Source: Xenorhabdus nematophila ATCC 19061 (lineage in GTDB: Bacteria > Pseudomonadota > Gammaproteobacteria > Enterobacterales > Enterobacteriaceae). Taken from it: a DNA stretch of 64,000 nucleotides. Under the pieces are notes generated by a model. That model searched no databases. It was not told the origin of the DNA and saw only the letters and a program-made list of their open reading frames with translations. The position numbers and the translations under genes were made by a program. Shown here piece by piece: positions 1-7,540 of the stretch. Every line of letters begins with the position of its first letter. Position 1 is the first letter of the stretch. Location: positions 62,001 through 126,000 of the forward strand of contig NC_014228.1 in the NCBI RefSeq assembly GCF_000252955.1. The letters are read 5' to 3'.

Positions 1-88
1 CAGCAGCCAAAACTTTGGCGGTATCTTCACCTAATCGGGCAAAATCTGCGGAAAGAATGGATGGGGCAATCAGAAAGTCTTGCTTCAT
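1..88 (-). CDS. rpe: Ribulose-phosphate 3-epimerase, N-terminal part
   Basis: Partial gene running off the left edge; only the first 29 codons are present. The translation begins MKQDFLIAPSILSADFARLG, the typical start of Rpe, which interconverts D-ribulose 5-phosphate and D-xylulose 5-phosphate in the cytosolic pentose phosphate pathway. The SILSADF segment is the first strand of the TIM barrel. It lies 58 bp downstream of dam on the same strand, as in the enterobacterial aroKB-damX-dam-rpe operon, so it is probably co-transcribed. The rest of the protein cannot be judged. Confidence 0.93.
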   Translation of the reverse strand, partial: MKQDFLIAPSILSADFARLGEDTAKVLAA

Positions 89-146
89 TATTATCTTCTC
101 CAATGCATTGTTTATCCCCGTTATTTCAGGGGGCTGGAAACCTCAA

Positions 147-965
147 TCACTTCTGGCAGTATAACGCCAAAAGCTCATCAACTTTACTCCGGGCAAGAAT
201 ATTTCTGCTTATTGTCCGGCGGGCTTTAACAATGTAGAGGGAAGCCTGATGATACCATTCCCGTGTCATCGGTGTGTCATGATTGGATATGAGCACCGGA
301 ATGCCTCGTTGAGACGAAAGATGATAGGCGATCTGTGCCAGATTTTCTTGATCCAGAAGGTTAAAATTATTTGTATGGTAGGCCGTAAAATTCGCGGTGG
401 CCGAAAGTGGGGCATACGGAGGATCACAATAAACCACGGCACCTTTTGGGGCGTTGTTTAGTGCGATTTCATAATGCTGGCAGATGAATGTTGCCTTCTG
501 GGATTTTTCGGCAAACCAGTAAAGCTCATTTTCCGGAAAATAGGGTTTTTTATAGCGTCCGAAAGGGACGTTAAACTGCCCGCGTGAATTATAACGGCAG
601 AGGCCGTTATAGCAGTGTCGGTTAAGGTAAAGAAACAGTATGCTACGATAAAAGGGATCGCTGCTTTTGTTGAACTCTTCCCTCATGCGATAGAAGTTCT
701 CGGAGGTATTGAACTCCGGGAAAAATAGCGGACGGGCATGATTAATAAATTCATCCGCACGAGATTTTACGGTGTTGTACAGATTGATCAGATCACTATT
801 GATATCTGACAAGATGTAAGAATCATAATCGGTATTCAGGAATACCGAGCCTGCGCCAACAAATGGCTCAATCAAGCAATCGCCCTCTGGCAGATGACGT
901 TTAATATCATCCACCAAGGGGTATTTTCCACCGGCCCATTTTAAGAAAGCGCGTTTTTTTTTCAT
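147..965 (-). CDS. dam: DNA adenine methylase Dam
   Basis: 272 aa, close to the usual Dam length. It transfers a methyl group from S-adenosylmethionine to N6 of adenine in GATC, for mismatch repair strand discrimination and replication timing. Visible motifs are FLKWAGGK near the N-terminus and FVGAGSVF near residue 36 (SAM binding, FxGxG type), and the catalytic DPPY near residue 182. The start fits the family N-terminus MKKKRAFLKWAGG. It sits between damX and rpe in the conserved operon, and no damage is seen. Confidence 0.96.
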   Translation of the reverse strand: MKKKRAFLKWAGGKYPLVDDIKRHLPEGDCLIEPFVGAGSVFLNTDYDSYILSDINSDLINLYNTVKSRADEFINHARPLFFPEFNTSENFYRMREEFNKSSDPFYRSILFLYLNRHCYNGLCRYNSRGQFNVPFGRYKKPYFPENELYWFAEKSQKATFICQHYEIALNNAPKGAVVYCDPPYAPLSATANFTAYHTNNFNLLDQENLAQIAYHLSSQRGIPVLISNHDTPMTREWYHQASLYIVKARRTISRNILARSKVDELLALYCQK

Positions 966-1050
966 GCCGTCAAACTAGTTATTCAATAATTTCAGAGCCG
1001 CAGATTGTACTCTGTTTAGGACAGCATATCAGCGCCTAATCAAAATAGTT

Positions 1051-2022
1051 TTATTTTTTCAGATCTTGCTGAACTTGTTGTAGTTTTCTGACCCACGGTT
1101 TTTTGGCCTGAACTTCCGCTGGAAGTGAAGAAATGGCGCTTTTCGCGTCATAAACGGAACTGTAGTTACCATGAATCAAGATAAACCATGTTTTATGGTC
1201 GCGTTTAGTTTCATAAACCTTGTAGTGAGAAAGGTTATGTTTTTTGGCGAAAGCAATCAAGGTATCGGAACGGCTAGCGCTGCTTAATTGGAGTGTGAAT
1301 CGGTTTGCAGGGGCTTTCAGTAAATCACCACTTGCACCCGTTTCGGGCTTTTTATTGGTCTGGTGATGATTTGTGAGCGGTTTAGTTGCTGCCTTGGGCT
1401 GATTTTCTTCTCTTCCCTTATTTTCTATTTTTGGCGGCGTCACTTTTTCTAGTTTTGTCTGTTCAATCGGCGGAGTTAACACCGGTTTTGTTGGGTTAGC
1501 TTGTAACGGTGCCATATTGCTTTGCACAGAATGATTGATATTGCTCTGTTGTTGGTTCAAAGCATCAGAAATATCGCCGGGTAATTCTATACGCTGGTTA
1601 TAGCTCCCGGTATTGGTCGCGGGGGGAAGACTTTGGCTTGAGGTACTGTTAATCGGCGGCGGCAGGCTGATGTCATGTGTCTTACTGTCTGTACCATGGG
1701 TTGCCGGTACAGAAGGAGTTTCTTGACCGATATCCTGCTCATTGCCAGAGAGTGTGGAGGAACCAGAAAGATCTATACTCTTTTCGGCTGCATTTGAAGA
1801 TTGCTGTTTCTCATGCTCAGTGGGTGATTTTAAGGCGGAGCTGATGGCAATAATCAGAAGCAAAAGTACCAGTATGCCAACGCCGATCATCATTTGTTGA
1901 CGGGATACGGCAAGTTTAGGTTGATTGGATTGGCTTTTAGATCGCGGAGGGCGGCGATCAGAAGTATCGGGTTTAAATTCGGTTTCTGTTTTTTGTTTCT
2001 TTTCTGATTTTAATTCGTCCAT
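1051..2022 (-). CDS. damX: Cell division protein DamX (SPOR domain)
   Basis: 323 aa from the chosen ATG at 2022. An upstream in-frame start would add 10 residues, but GGGAGG lies just before this ATG and the product then starts MDELKSE like other DamX proteins. Layout: charged cytoplasmic N-terminus, one membrane helix (GVGILVLLLLIIAISSA) near residue 60, a long Pro/Ser/Thr/Gln-rich periplasmic linker, and a C-terminal SPOR domain (FTLQLSSASRSDTLIAFAKK onward) that binds denuded septal peptidoglycan. It acts at the divisome. Shorter than E. coli DamX mainly in the linker. It lies between aroB and dam. Confidence 0.93.
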   Translation of the reverse strand: MDELKSEKKQKTETEFKPDTSDRRPPRSKSQSNQPKLAVSRQQMMIGVGILVLLLLIIAISSALKSPTEHEKQQSSNAAEKSIDLSGSSTLSGNEQDIGQETPSVPATHGTDSKTHDISLPPPINSTSSQSLPPATNTGSYNQRIELPGDISDALNQQQSNINHSVQSNMAPLQANPTKPVLTPPIEQTKLEKVTPPKIENKGREENQPKAATKPLTNHHQTNKKPETGASGDLLKAPANRFTLQLSSASRSDTLIAFAKKHNLSHYKVYETKRDHKTWFILIHGNYSSVYDAKSAISSLPAEVQAKKPWVRKLQQVQQDLKK

Positions 2023-2171
2023 ATGCCCTCCCAGCAGAGATAATACTGCCAATCTATCTTAAGAGGTTTGGCAGCCTGACCTAACTAAAATGGATAATGC
2101 GCTATCTGATAATGTCGCTATTGTATAGCATAACAGCTAGGGAATGATTCAGCATTCAGATAATCGCGCAT

Positions 2172-3269
2172 TTAGCTGGTGGATGGCTGACATAGGCGAA
2201 TGGCTTCTGATATAACGTCCTTCCCGATACCGGAACGAAGAGTGGCTTCTCCAATAGCAGTAGGCAGTACTAAGTGCAGTTTTCCTGAGGCGACTTTTTT
2301 ATCACGCATCATATGAGGCAAATAGTCGTCCGGGGACATTTTCACAGGGCCGTTAACAGGCAGATTTGCACGTTCCAGCAAGTGGATAATACGTTGCGTA
2401 TCCTGTTGTGAAAATGTACCAACAAGCTCAGAAGCCGTTGCTGCCATCACCATGCCGGCAGCAACAGCCTGACCGTGCAGCCAGACACCATAACCCATTT
2501 CGGCCTCAATCGCGTGACCAAAGGTGTGACCAAGGTTCAAAAGTGCCCGCATTCCACTGCGTTCTTGCTCATCGGCCGCGACAACCATTGCCTTGAGTTC
2601 ACAGCAGCGACGAATACAATAAGCCATTGCTTGGTTATCGAGGGTCAGTAATTTTTCAATATTGTCTTCAAGCCAGCTAAAGAATTCACCATCAAGAGCA
2701 ATGCCATATTTGATGACTTCAGCCAGCCCGGAATATAACTCTTGGGATGGCAACGTTTTCAGACAATTGAGATCGATAACAACAGAAACCGGTTGGTAAA
2801 AAGCACCTATCATGTTTTTACCGAGGGGATGGTTGACTCCTGTTTTTCCGCCGACGGAAGAGTCAACCTGAGAAAGTAAGGTGGTGGGTACCTGGATAAA
2901 ACGAGAGCCGCGCTGATAACTGGCAGCGGCAAATCCCGTCATATCACCAATTACACCACCACCAAGAGCGATAAGCGTTGTGTCACGACCATGATTATTT
3001 TCCAGCAGGGCGGAAAAAATATCGTTGAGCACAAAAAGTGATTTGTACTGTTCGCCGTCAGGCAAGATAACCTCATCTACCCGCAGCCCCATTTCCTGCA
3101 ATGTGGATTTCACCTGTTCAAGATACAGGGGAGCCAGCGTCTCATTGGTCACTACCATGACCTGTTGTCCTGCTTGCAGGGGCTTGAAGGCCTCACTGAT
3201 AGAAAATAGCCCTTCAGCTATGGTAATTGGGTAGCTTCTTTCACCTAACGTAACAGTCACTTGTTCCAT
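2172..3269 (-). CDS. aroB: 3-dehydroquinate synthase
   Basis: 365 aa, full length. Converts DAHP to 3-dehydroquinate, the second step of the shikimate pathway, using NAD and a divalent metal. Visible are [10 protein letters not shown] (residues about 69-78), the nucleotide-binding [14 protein letters not shown], the [21 protein letters not shown] active-site region (split here: [15 protein letters not shown] then KTGVN), and [12 protein letters not shown] with metal-binding histidines. It starts 45 bp after aroK on the same strand and is followed by damX, the standard aroKB arrangement. Confidence 0.97.
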   Translation of the reverse strand: MEQVTVTLGERSYPITIAEGLFSISEAFKPLQAGQQVMVVTNETLAPLYLEQVKSTLQEMGLRVDEVILPDGEQYKSLFVLNDIFSALLENNHGRDTTLIALGGGVIGDMTGFAAASYQRGSRFIQVPTTLLSQVDSSVGGKTGVNHPLGKNMIGAFYQPVSVVIDLNCLKTLPSQELYSGLAEVIKYGIALDGEFFSWLEDNIEKLLTLDNQAMAYCIRRCCELKAMVVAADEQERSGMRALLNLGHTFGHAIEAEMGYGVWLHGQAVAAGMVMAATASELVGTFSQQDTQRIIHLLERANLPVNGPVKMSPDDYLPHMMRDKKVASGKLHLVLPTAIGEATLRSGIGKDVISEAIRLCQPSTS

Positions 3270-3314
3270 ATCAGCTTTCGCCTTATCGTTTTCTGCAGTG
3301 CGAACCCGCTATAA

Positions 3315-3836
3315 TCAGTTCTTTTCCAATAATTCAATGATTTGGTTAGCGACGACTTTGGCGCTTTGCTCATCCGTACGAATAGTCACGTCAGCAATTT
3401 CCTCGTAAAGAGGATTACGCTCATCAGCCAAATTTTCTAAAACTTCACGTGCTGGTGTATCAACTTGAAGTAAAGGGCGTTTTTTGTCGCGCTGGGTACG
3501 AGCTAACTGTTTTTCGATGGTTGTTTCTAAATAGACGACCACACCACGGGCAGACAGGCGATTGCGGGTTTCTTTCGATTTAACTGAACCCCCTCCGGTA
3601 GCCAATACAATGCCTTGTTTTTCAGTCAGTTCGTTAATTATTTTTTCTTCGCGGTCGCGGAAGCCTTCTTCGCCTTCCACATCAAATACCCAGCCCACGT
3701 CAGCTCCGGTACGTCGCTCAATTTCTTGATCAGAGTCGTAAAACTCCATATTGAGTTGCTGAGCTAACTGACGACCAATAGTGCTTTTGCCGGCACCCAT
3801 AGGCCCAACCAGAAAGATATTGCGTTTCTCTGCCAT
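3315..3836 (-). CDS. aroK: Shikimate kinase I
   Basis: 173 aa, the same length as E. coli AroK. Phosphorylates shikimate at O3 with ATP. The Walker A loop GPMGAGKST is at residues 11-19, [16 protein letters not shown] carries the shikimate-binding Asp, and the LATGGGSV motif is near residue 78. First gene of the aroK-aroB-damX-dam-rpe transcription unit. The 393 bp between it and hofQ should hold its promoter. Confidence 0.97.
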   Translation of the reverse strand: MAEKRNIFLVGPMGAGKSTIGRQLAQQLNMEFYDSDQEIERRTGADVGWVFDVEGEEGFRDREEKIINELTEKQGIVLATGGGSVKSKETRNRLSARGVVVYLETTIEKQLARTQRDKKRPLLQVDTPAREVLENLADERNPLYEEIADVTIRTDEQSAKVVANQIIELLEKN

Positions 3837-4102
3837 GTTTTTGGTATTACTAAGACTATTTGTTAATGATAACCCGCCCCGCCAATCAGATTAGCCGCGG
3901 GACCTAAACTGAAACCTCATGAGTGAGAATGTGAGATCAGATAGGAAAATTATCTCAGCACATCAACCTGTATTGCAACTATATAAATCTGGCACGCGCT
4001 TTTGTTGCCTGACTCGTGCTTTTGCGGGTTGATTGAGAGTCCAATATCTGTAGACTCTTACTTGTAATGTTCGATCTGCTCACTCAATTAGGTAATCCTT
4101 GT

Positions 4103-4204
4103 ATGCTAAATTACTCTCAGCGTCAAATCCATAAACAGGTCAGACCAAGAAAAATGGTAGACGATCTGATAAAAAAAGCACAATCGCTTTTACCAACTAA
4201 CTGA
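4103..4204 (+). CDS. Possible 33-residue ORF in the aroK-hofQ gap
   Basis: The 393-bp gap 3837-4229 has no gene on the minus strand. On the plus strand an ATG ORF encodes a basic 33-residue peptide beginning MLNYSQRQIHK and ending SLLPTN. I do not recognise it. The ribosome-binding site is weak (aggtaatc upstream) and it opposes both flanking genes. It may be chance, a remnant, or a small protein. The rest of the gap should hold the aroK promoter and the hof operon 3' end; no strong terminator was seen. Confidence 0.15.
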   Translation: MLNYSQRQIHKQVRPRKMVDDLIKKAQSLLPTN

Positions 4205-4229
4205 TGTTTATGCAATATTTTTATATTGA

Positions 4230-5315
4230 TTAAATATCGGTCAATTGAGGTGTAATAAAAATTACGAGTTCTCTTCGGCTGTGTTGTTCCCCGTTTTGAT
4301 TAAATAATGTACCCAGCAGGGGAATGTCTGAGAGATAGGGAACTTTTTGTTGGCTGGCGACTTTTTTCTGTTGAAAAATACCTCCCAGAATCAGAGTCTC
4401 TCCATTTCTGACTGTGACTTGCGTCATAATCTCCTGTTTATCTATAGCGAGATTTTCATTCCCGCCCTGACTGACAGGAAAACCGGGTGCGTTTTGGCTA
4501 ATTTTCAGAGCAAGACGAATTTTGCCTTCCCGCAAAATATGGGGTGTCACTTCCATGCCTAATACCGCTTCTTTAAACTGAATCGTTGTTTTGTCCTTGT
4601 CTTGAACGACATAAGGTATCTCTGAACCTTGCTTGATGCTGGCGGGGTGCTGGTGAGATGCTGTTAACCGTGGGCTGGCAATAATATCCAGCTGATTTTC
4701 CTGCTCTAGTGCACTGAGTTCCATTTCCAGCAGGTTTGCGTGGATACGGGCGGTATTCAGGACTAACCGGTGACGCTGACTACCCGCAGGTTGATGCAGG
4801 TTCAAACGGTTTAACCCCAATGAGCGGTTCACCGGATCGGCGGTAACCCCCCAGTGAATGCCCAATTCATGCAGAGCCTCCCTGCTGCTGGTAACAATAT
4901 GAGCGATAATCTGCACTTGTTGCTGTGGCGTATCGACTTCTTTCAGCCAGTTTTTGATACGGGTAATAGCATCAAACTTATCTTCCAATATCAGGCTGTT
5001 GGTGAAAGGATCATGCTCAACTTTTCCCCATTTTGTCAGCAACGCGGGAAGATTTTTTTGCAACCTTTCAGAGATCTGCTCTGCATCTGCGTACTTTAGG
5101 GCAATGGTCTGATATTCGATCTCCTGTTCTTGCTCATCTTGCTCTGTTGAGGAAAATGTCGTTTCGTCCCCCATTGGGGGCTGGGGAGGTAAAAACGGAT
5201 TTCTCACGGATATGTCGATTCCAGCGCTATCTTCTTCCTCAGGGCTGTGTTCCATAGCAAAGCCGGAAGAGGGCAGTAACAAGCAGATGAGTAGGATAAA
5301 TGAGTGCCTGTTCAT
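4230..5315 (-). CDS. hofQ: DNA-uptake secretin-like protein HofQ
   Basis: 361 aa, shorter than the roughly 410 aa of E. coli HofQ. N-terminal signal peptide (hydrophobic SFILLICLLLPSSGFA), then secretin N-domains and the C-terminal secretin domain. Visible are the IIASPRLTASHQHPASIKQG region, VTPHILREGKIRL, and the end NGETLILGGIFQ...VPYLSDIPLLGTLF...RRELVIFITP, typical of PilQ/GspD. Expected in the outer membrane as the channel of the hof (com-like) machine, tied in E. coli to using DNA as a nutrient. Its start overlaps the preceding hofO stop by 4 bp. Confidence 0.88.
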   Translation of the reverse strand: MNRHSFILLICLLLPSSGFAMEHSPEEEDSAGIDISVRNPFLPPQPPMGDETTFSSTEQDEQEQEIEYQTIALKYADAEQISERLQKNLPALLTKWGKVEHDPFTNSLILEDKFDAITRIKNWLKEVDTPQQQVQIIAHIVTSSREALHELGIHWGVTADPVNRSLGLNRLNLHQPAGSQRHRLVLNTARIHANLLEMELSALEQENQLDIIASPRLTASHQHPASIKQGSEIPYVVQDKDKTTIQFKEAVLGMEVTPHILREGKIRLALKISQNAPGFPVSQGGNENLAIDKQEIMTQVTVRNGETLILGGIFQQKKVASQQKVPYLSDIPLLGTLFNQNGEQHSRRELVIFITPQLTDI

Positions 5316-5944
5316 GACTTATCCCCATAACCTGAAACAGACTGTATTTTATCTGGCAGGGTTATATCAGGTTGCTTGATATCAGATAAAACGATATCGG
5401 ATAAAACAATGCGGACGGTCAGATTATCATTCATAGGTTTTATCGTGAGATGCTTAATCAGCAATGGTGGCTGCAATTGCTGAATTTCGCTCAAGAAATA
5501 GAGAAACTGACCGTAATTGAGTGACAATACGATGTGCCAGGAAACCTGATTGTTTTCTCTGTGATTTTTCCATTCTATAAGCTGACTGCCTGAATGGAGA
5601 AGGGGGAAATACAGTCGTTTGAGCACATTGGTATTTTTGGGGGGCGCATTTTTTGAGGAAATGCCCTTGGATGAAATATTGCTGTCTTGATCAAGTTCCC
5701 TCTTTATGTGTTGGATTTGCTGCTGGATATCAGATAAGGATGGCCGTTCTTTGATGTGTTGTTGAGATTGTGCAGTGTGGTACTGCCTCTCTGTGATACT
5801 GCTTCTCAGGGCATCTATTTCATGCTGGTTTTCCTGCCAAATCCCAAAATAGAATCCCACCAGTAGCAAAATGATAACCAATTGCTGCCATAAAAGTTGT
5901 TGCCACGCAGGCCGGTGAAACCACTCAAAGTCATTACTTTTCAT
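5312..5944 (-). CDS. hofO: PilO-like inner-membrane protein HofO
   Basis: 210 aa. One N-terminal membrane helix (LLWQQLVIILLLVGFYFGIW), a coiled-coil-prone stretch rich in Gln/His/Glu, then a PilO-like alpha/beta domain. The C-terminal tail has an imperfect repeat (IVLSDIVLSDIKQPDITLPD). It overlaps hofN by 11 bp and hofQ by 4 bp, so it is part of a tightly coupled operon. E. coli has a separate hofP here; no hofP is present, and the extra length of this protein does not clearly replace it. Named mainly from position and topology. Confidence 0.72.
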   Translation of the reverse strand: MKSNDFEWFHRPAWQQLLWQQLVIILLLVGFYFGIWQENQHEIDALRSSITERQYHTAQSQQHIKERPSLSDIQQQIQHIKRELDQDSNISSKGISSKNAPPKNTNVLKRLYFPLLHSGSQLIEWKNHRENNQVSWHIVLSLNYGQFLYFLSEIQQLQPPLLIKHLTIKPMNDNLTVRIVLSDIVLSDIKQPDITLPDKIQSVSGYGDKS

Positions 5945-6485
5945 GGGCTTCTCCCATTAACCAGTCGGCATCAATAGTAAAGACTTTGATTTGATCGTCG
6001 CCTGTGGTCATTTTTTTTAACTGGACATTGATGAGAGCCTGATCTTCAGTCAGGTTATCCAGTAAATCGGAGATTTCGGCATAGTCCTGGCTATGGGCGG
6101 TAAAAATGAGTTGCCCGTTAGCATCGCTAAATGCTGTCAGCCAGCTTTTTTGCGGTAACAGATGGGGAAGTTGACGAAATAACTGTAAATAACGTTGATT
6201 CTGTTCCATGAATACCTGTTTTTTCCGTAATAATTGAGTCAGTTGCTCATGTTGTTGTACCGCTTGATCCGTTTCTCGGATAGTGTGTTGAAATAGCGCT
6301 AATTGGTGCTTAATTTCTGTTAATTTATCGCGATGTTGTGCAATCTGGCGGGTTTGTTGCGTAGAAATTAACGCTAATACAGCGCTCCATAATGCAATTT
6401 GTAAACAGAGCATCAATCCCCACTTTTGGCATCGACGCTTCAGTCTTTTTTGTCGCCAGGGTAAAAAATTGACTTGGTACATCAT
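5934..6485 (-). CDS. hofN: PilN-like inner-membrane protein HofN
   Basis: 183 aa. Begins MMYQVNFLPWRQKRLKRRCQ, the short cytoplasmic NFLPWR segment typical of PilN/HofN that contacts PilM/HofM. A single membrane helix (MLCLQIALWSAVLALIS) and a coiled-coil/periplasmic ferredoxin-like domain follow. It overlaps hofM by 4 bp and hofO by 11 bp. Expected to form the inner-membrane platform with HofM and HofO. Confidence 0.85.
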   Translation of the reverse strand: MMYQVNFLPWRQKRLKRRCQKWGLMLCLQIALWSAVLALISTQQTRQIAQHRDKLTEIKHQLALFQHTIRETDQAVQQHEQLTQLLRKKQVFMEQNQRYLQLFRQLPHLLPQKSWLTAFSDANGQLIFTAHSQDYAEISDLLDNLTEDQALINVQLKKMTTGDDQIKVFTIDADWLMGEAHEK

Positions 6486-7345
6486 TTATCATCCGGTCGG
6501 AGAGCCAGCCCCGCCGCAATAATGAACGTATTTGTTTGTTCTGGTAACGGAGGATGATAATGGCGAAATGCTGATAAAAGCTGCCAATGATGAATGGATT
6601 CTGTGAGTTCTGCTGCCGTTTTTGCTGAAATTATTTGTTCTTCTTCATCACGCTCTTCACTGCTGCAATAAATCGCGTTACTTCCTGTTTCGGGTGTGAT
6701 GGGTAACTGCTTAATGACCTGAGCCAAATGAGGATAGGCTTGTGATGCTATCAGCCCATAGCCAAAAGCAGGGTTGACGGGAGAAACCCATAGCCAGTCC
6801 ATTGTGCGTTTGTGAACCAGCCAACTGTTATCAGGAATACCTGAGAGCCTGGCTGCATAACGCAACGCACAAGGGGCAATATCAATGGCATCAGGGTACA
6901 GATTGATATCCGCAAATAACTTGAGCCAGAGATTGAGATCTTTTTGGCGGATAGCGCTGATGCAAACTTGCTGATCATGAATGCGATAGTCTAATGCCAG
7001 ATCACTGACGGGGAATTGTTTTTCGGCACTGGCGTATACAAACCAGCCAAGTTCAGGCTCTTGCAGTGACGCATGGTCAGGCAAGGTGAACTGTCGTTGT
7101 AATGTTTGCTGAACAGGGAGTGCCAATCTTAAGCTAATATTTTTGGGTAATATTTGTCGCCATTGGATTAAAATGTGGCGTAATTTTTCAGGATTTTGCA
7201 GCCGTCCTCCTGAAATAATTTCGCCCGATAAGCGATATTGCCAGCAATGTCGCAGTTGCCAGCCATCACGACGTTTAATGGCTGCGAGTGCGCGGATGTC
7301 ATGATCTTGGATATCCAGTCCGATATACCATTTAGATGGATACAT
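6482..7345 (-). CDS. hofM: PilM-like cytoplasmic platform protein HofM
   Basis: 287 aa, first gene of the hofMNOQ operon and divergent from mrcA as in E. coli. The N-terminus WYIGLDIQDHDIRALAAIKR is the actin/FtsA-like phosphate-1 region of PilM proteins, and GLALR near the C-terminus fits the same fold. It should bind the HofN N-terminal peptide at the inner face of the membrane. Regulation may be CRP/Sxy-type as in E. coli, but I did not identify a clear site. Confidence 0.82.
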   Translation of the reverse strand: MYPSKWYIGLDIQDHDIRALAAIKRRDGWQLRHCWQYRLSGEIISGGRLQNPEKLRHILIQWRQILPKNISLRLALPVQQTLQRQFTLPDHASLQEPELGWFVYASAEKQFPVSDLALDYRIHDQQVCISAIRQKDLNLWLKLFADINLYPDAIDIAPCALRYAARLSGIPDNSWLVHKRTMDWLWVSPVNPAFGYGLIASQAYPHLAQVIKQLPITPETGSNAIYCSSEERDEEEQIISAKTAAELTESIHHWQLLSAFRHYHPPLPEQTNTFIIAAGLALRPDDK

Positions 7346-7367
7346 GTAGAGATCTCCCTATCTACTA

Positions 7368-7446
7368 TTAATGAAAAGCAGTTATTCATGAAAGCAGTTA
7401 TTCATGAAAGCCGTTGTTCATGAAAATTTTGTTCATGAAAGGTCAT
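7368..7446. repeat. Five degenerate 16-bp tandem repeats upstream of mrcA
   Basis: Between the divergent hofM and mrcA genes there are five consecutive units of about 16 bp built on attcatgaaagcagtt: 7368-7383, 7384-7399, 7400-7415, 7416-7430 (15 bp) and 7431-7446. The core TCATGAAA is kept in four units. The array lies about 100 bp before the mrcA start, in or near the promoters of both operons. It could be slippage-prone or bind a regulator; neither is shown. Confidence 0.75.
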
Positions 7447-7540
7447 ATTCATAGTGCTGTATAGCTTTTATACTGTGCCCTTTATACTATGTACTGATCG
7501 TTTATAAACTGCCCGATTAACATGGCGTGAGAAATTTCAG

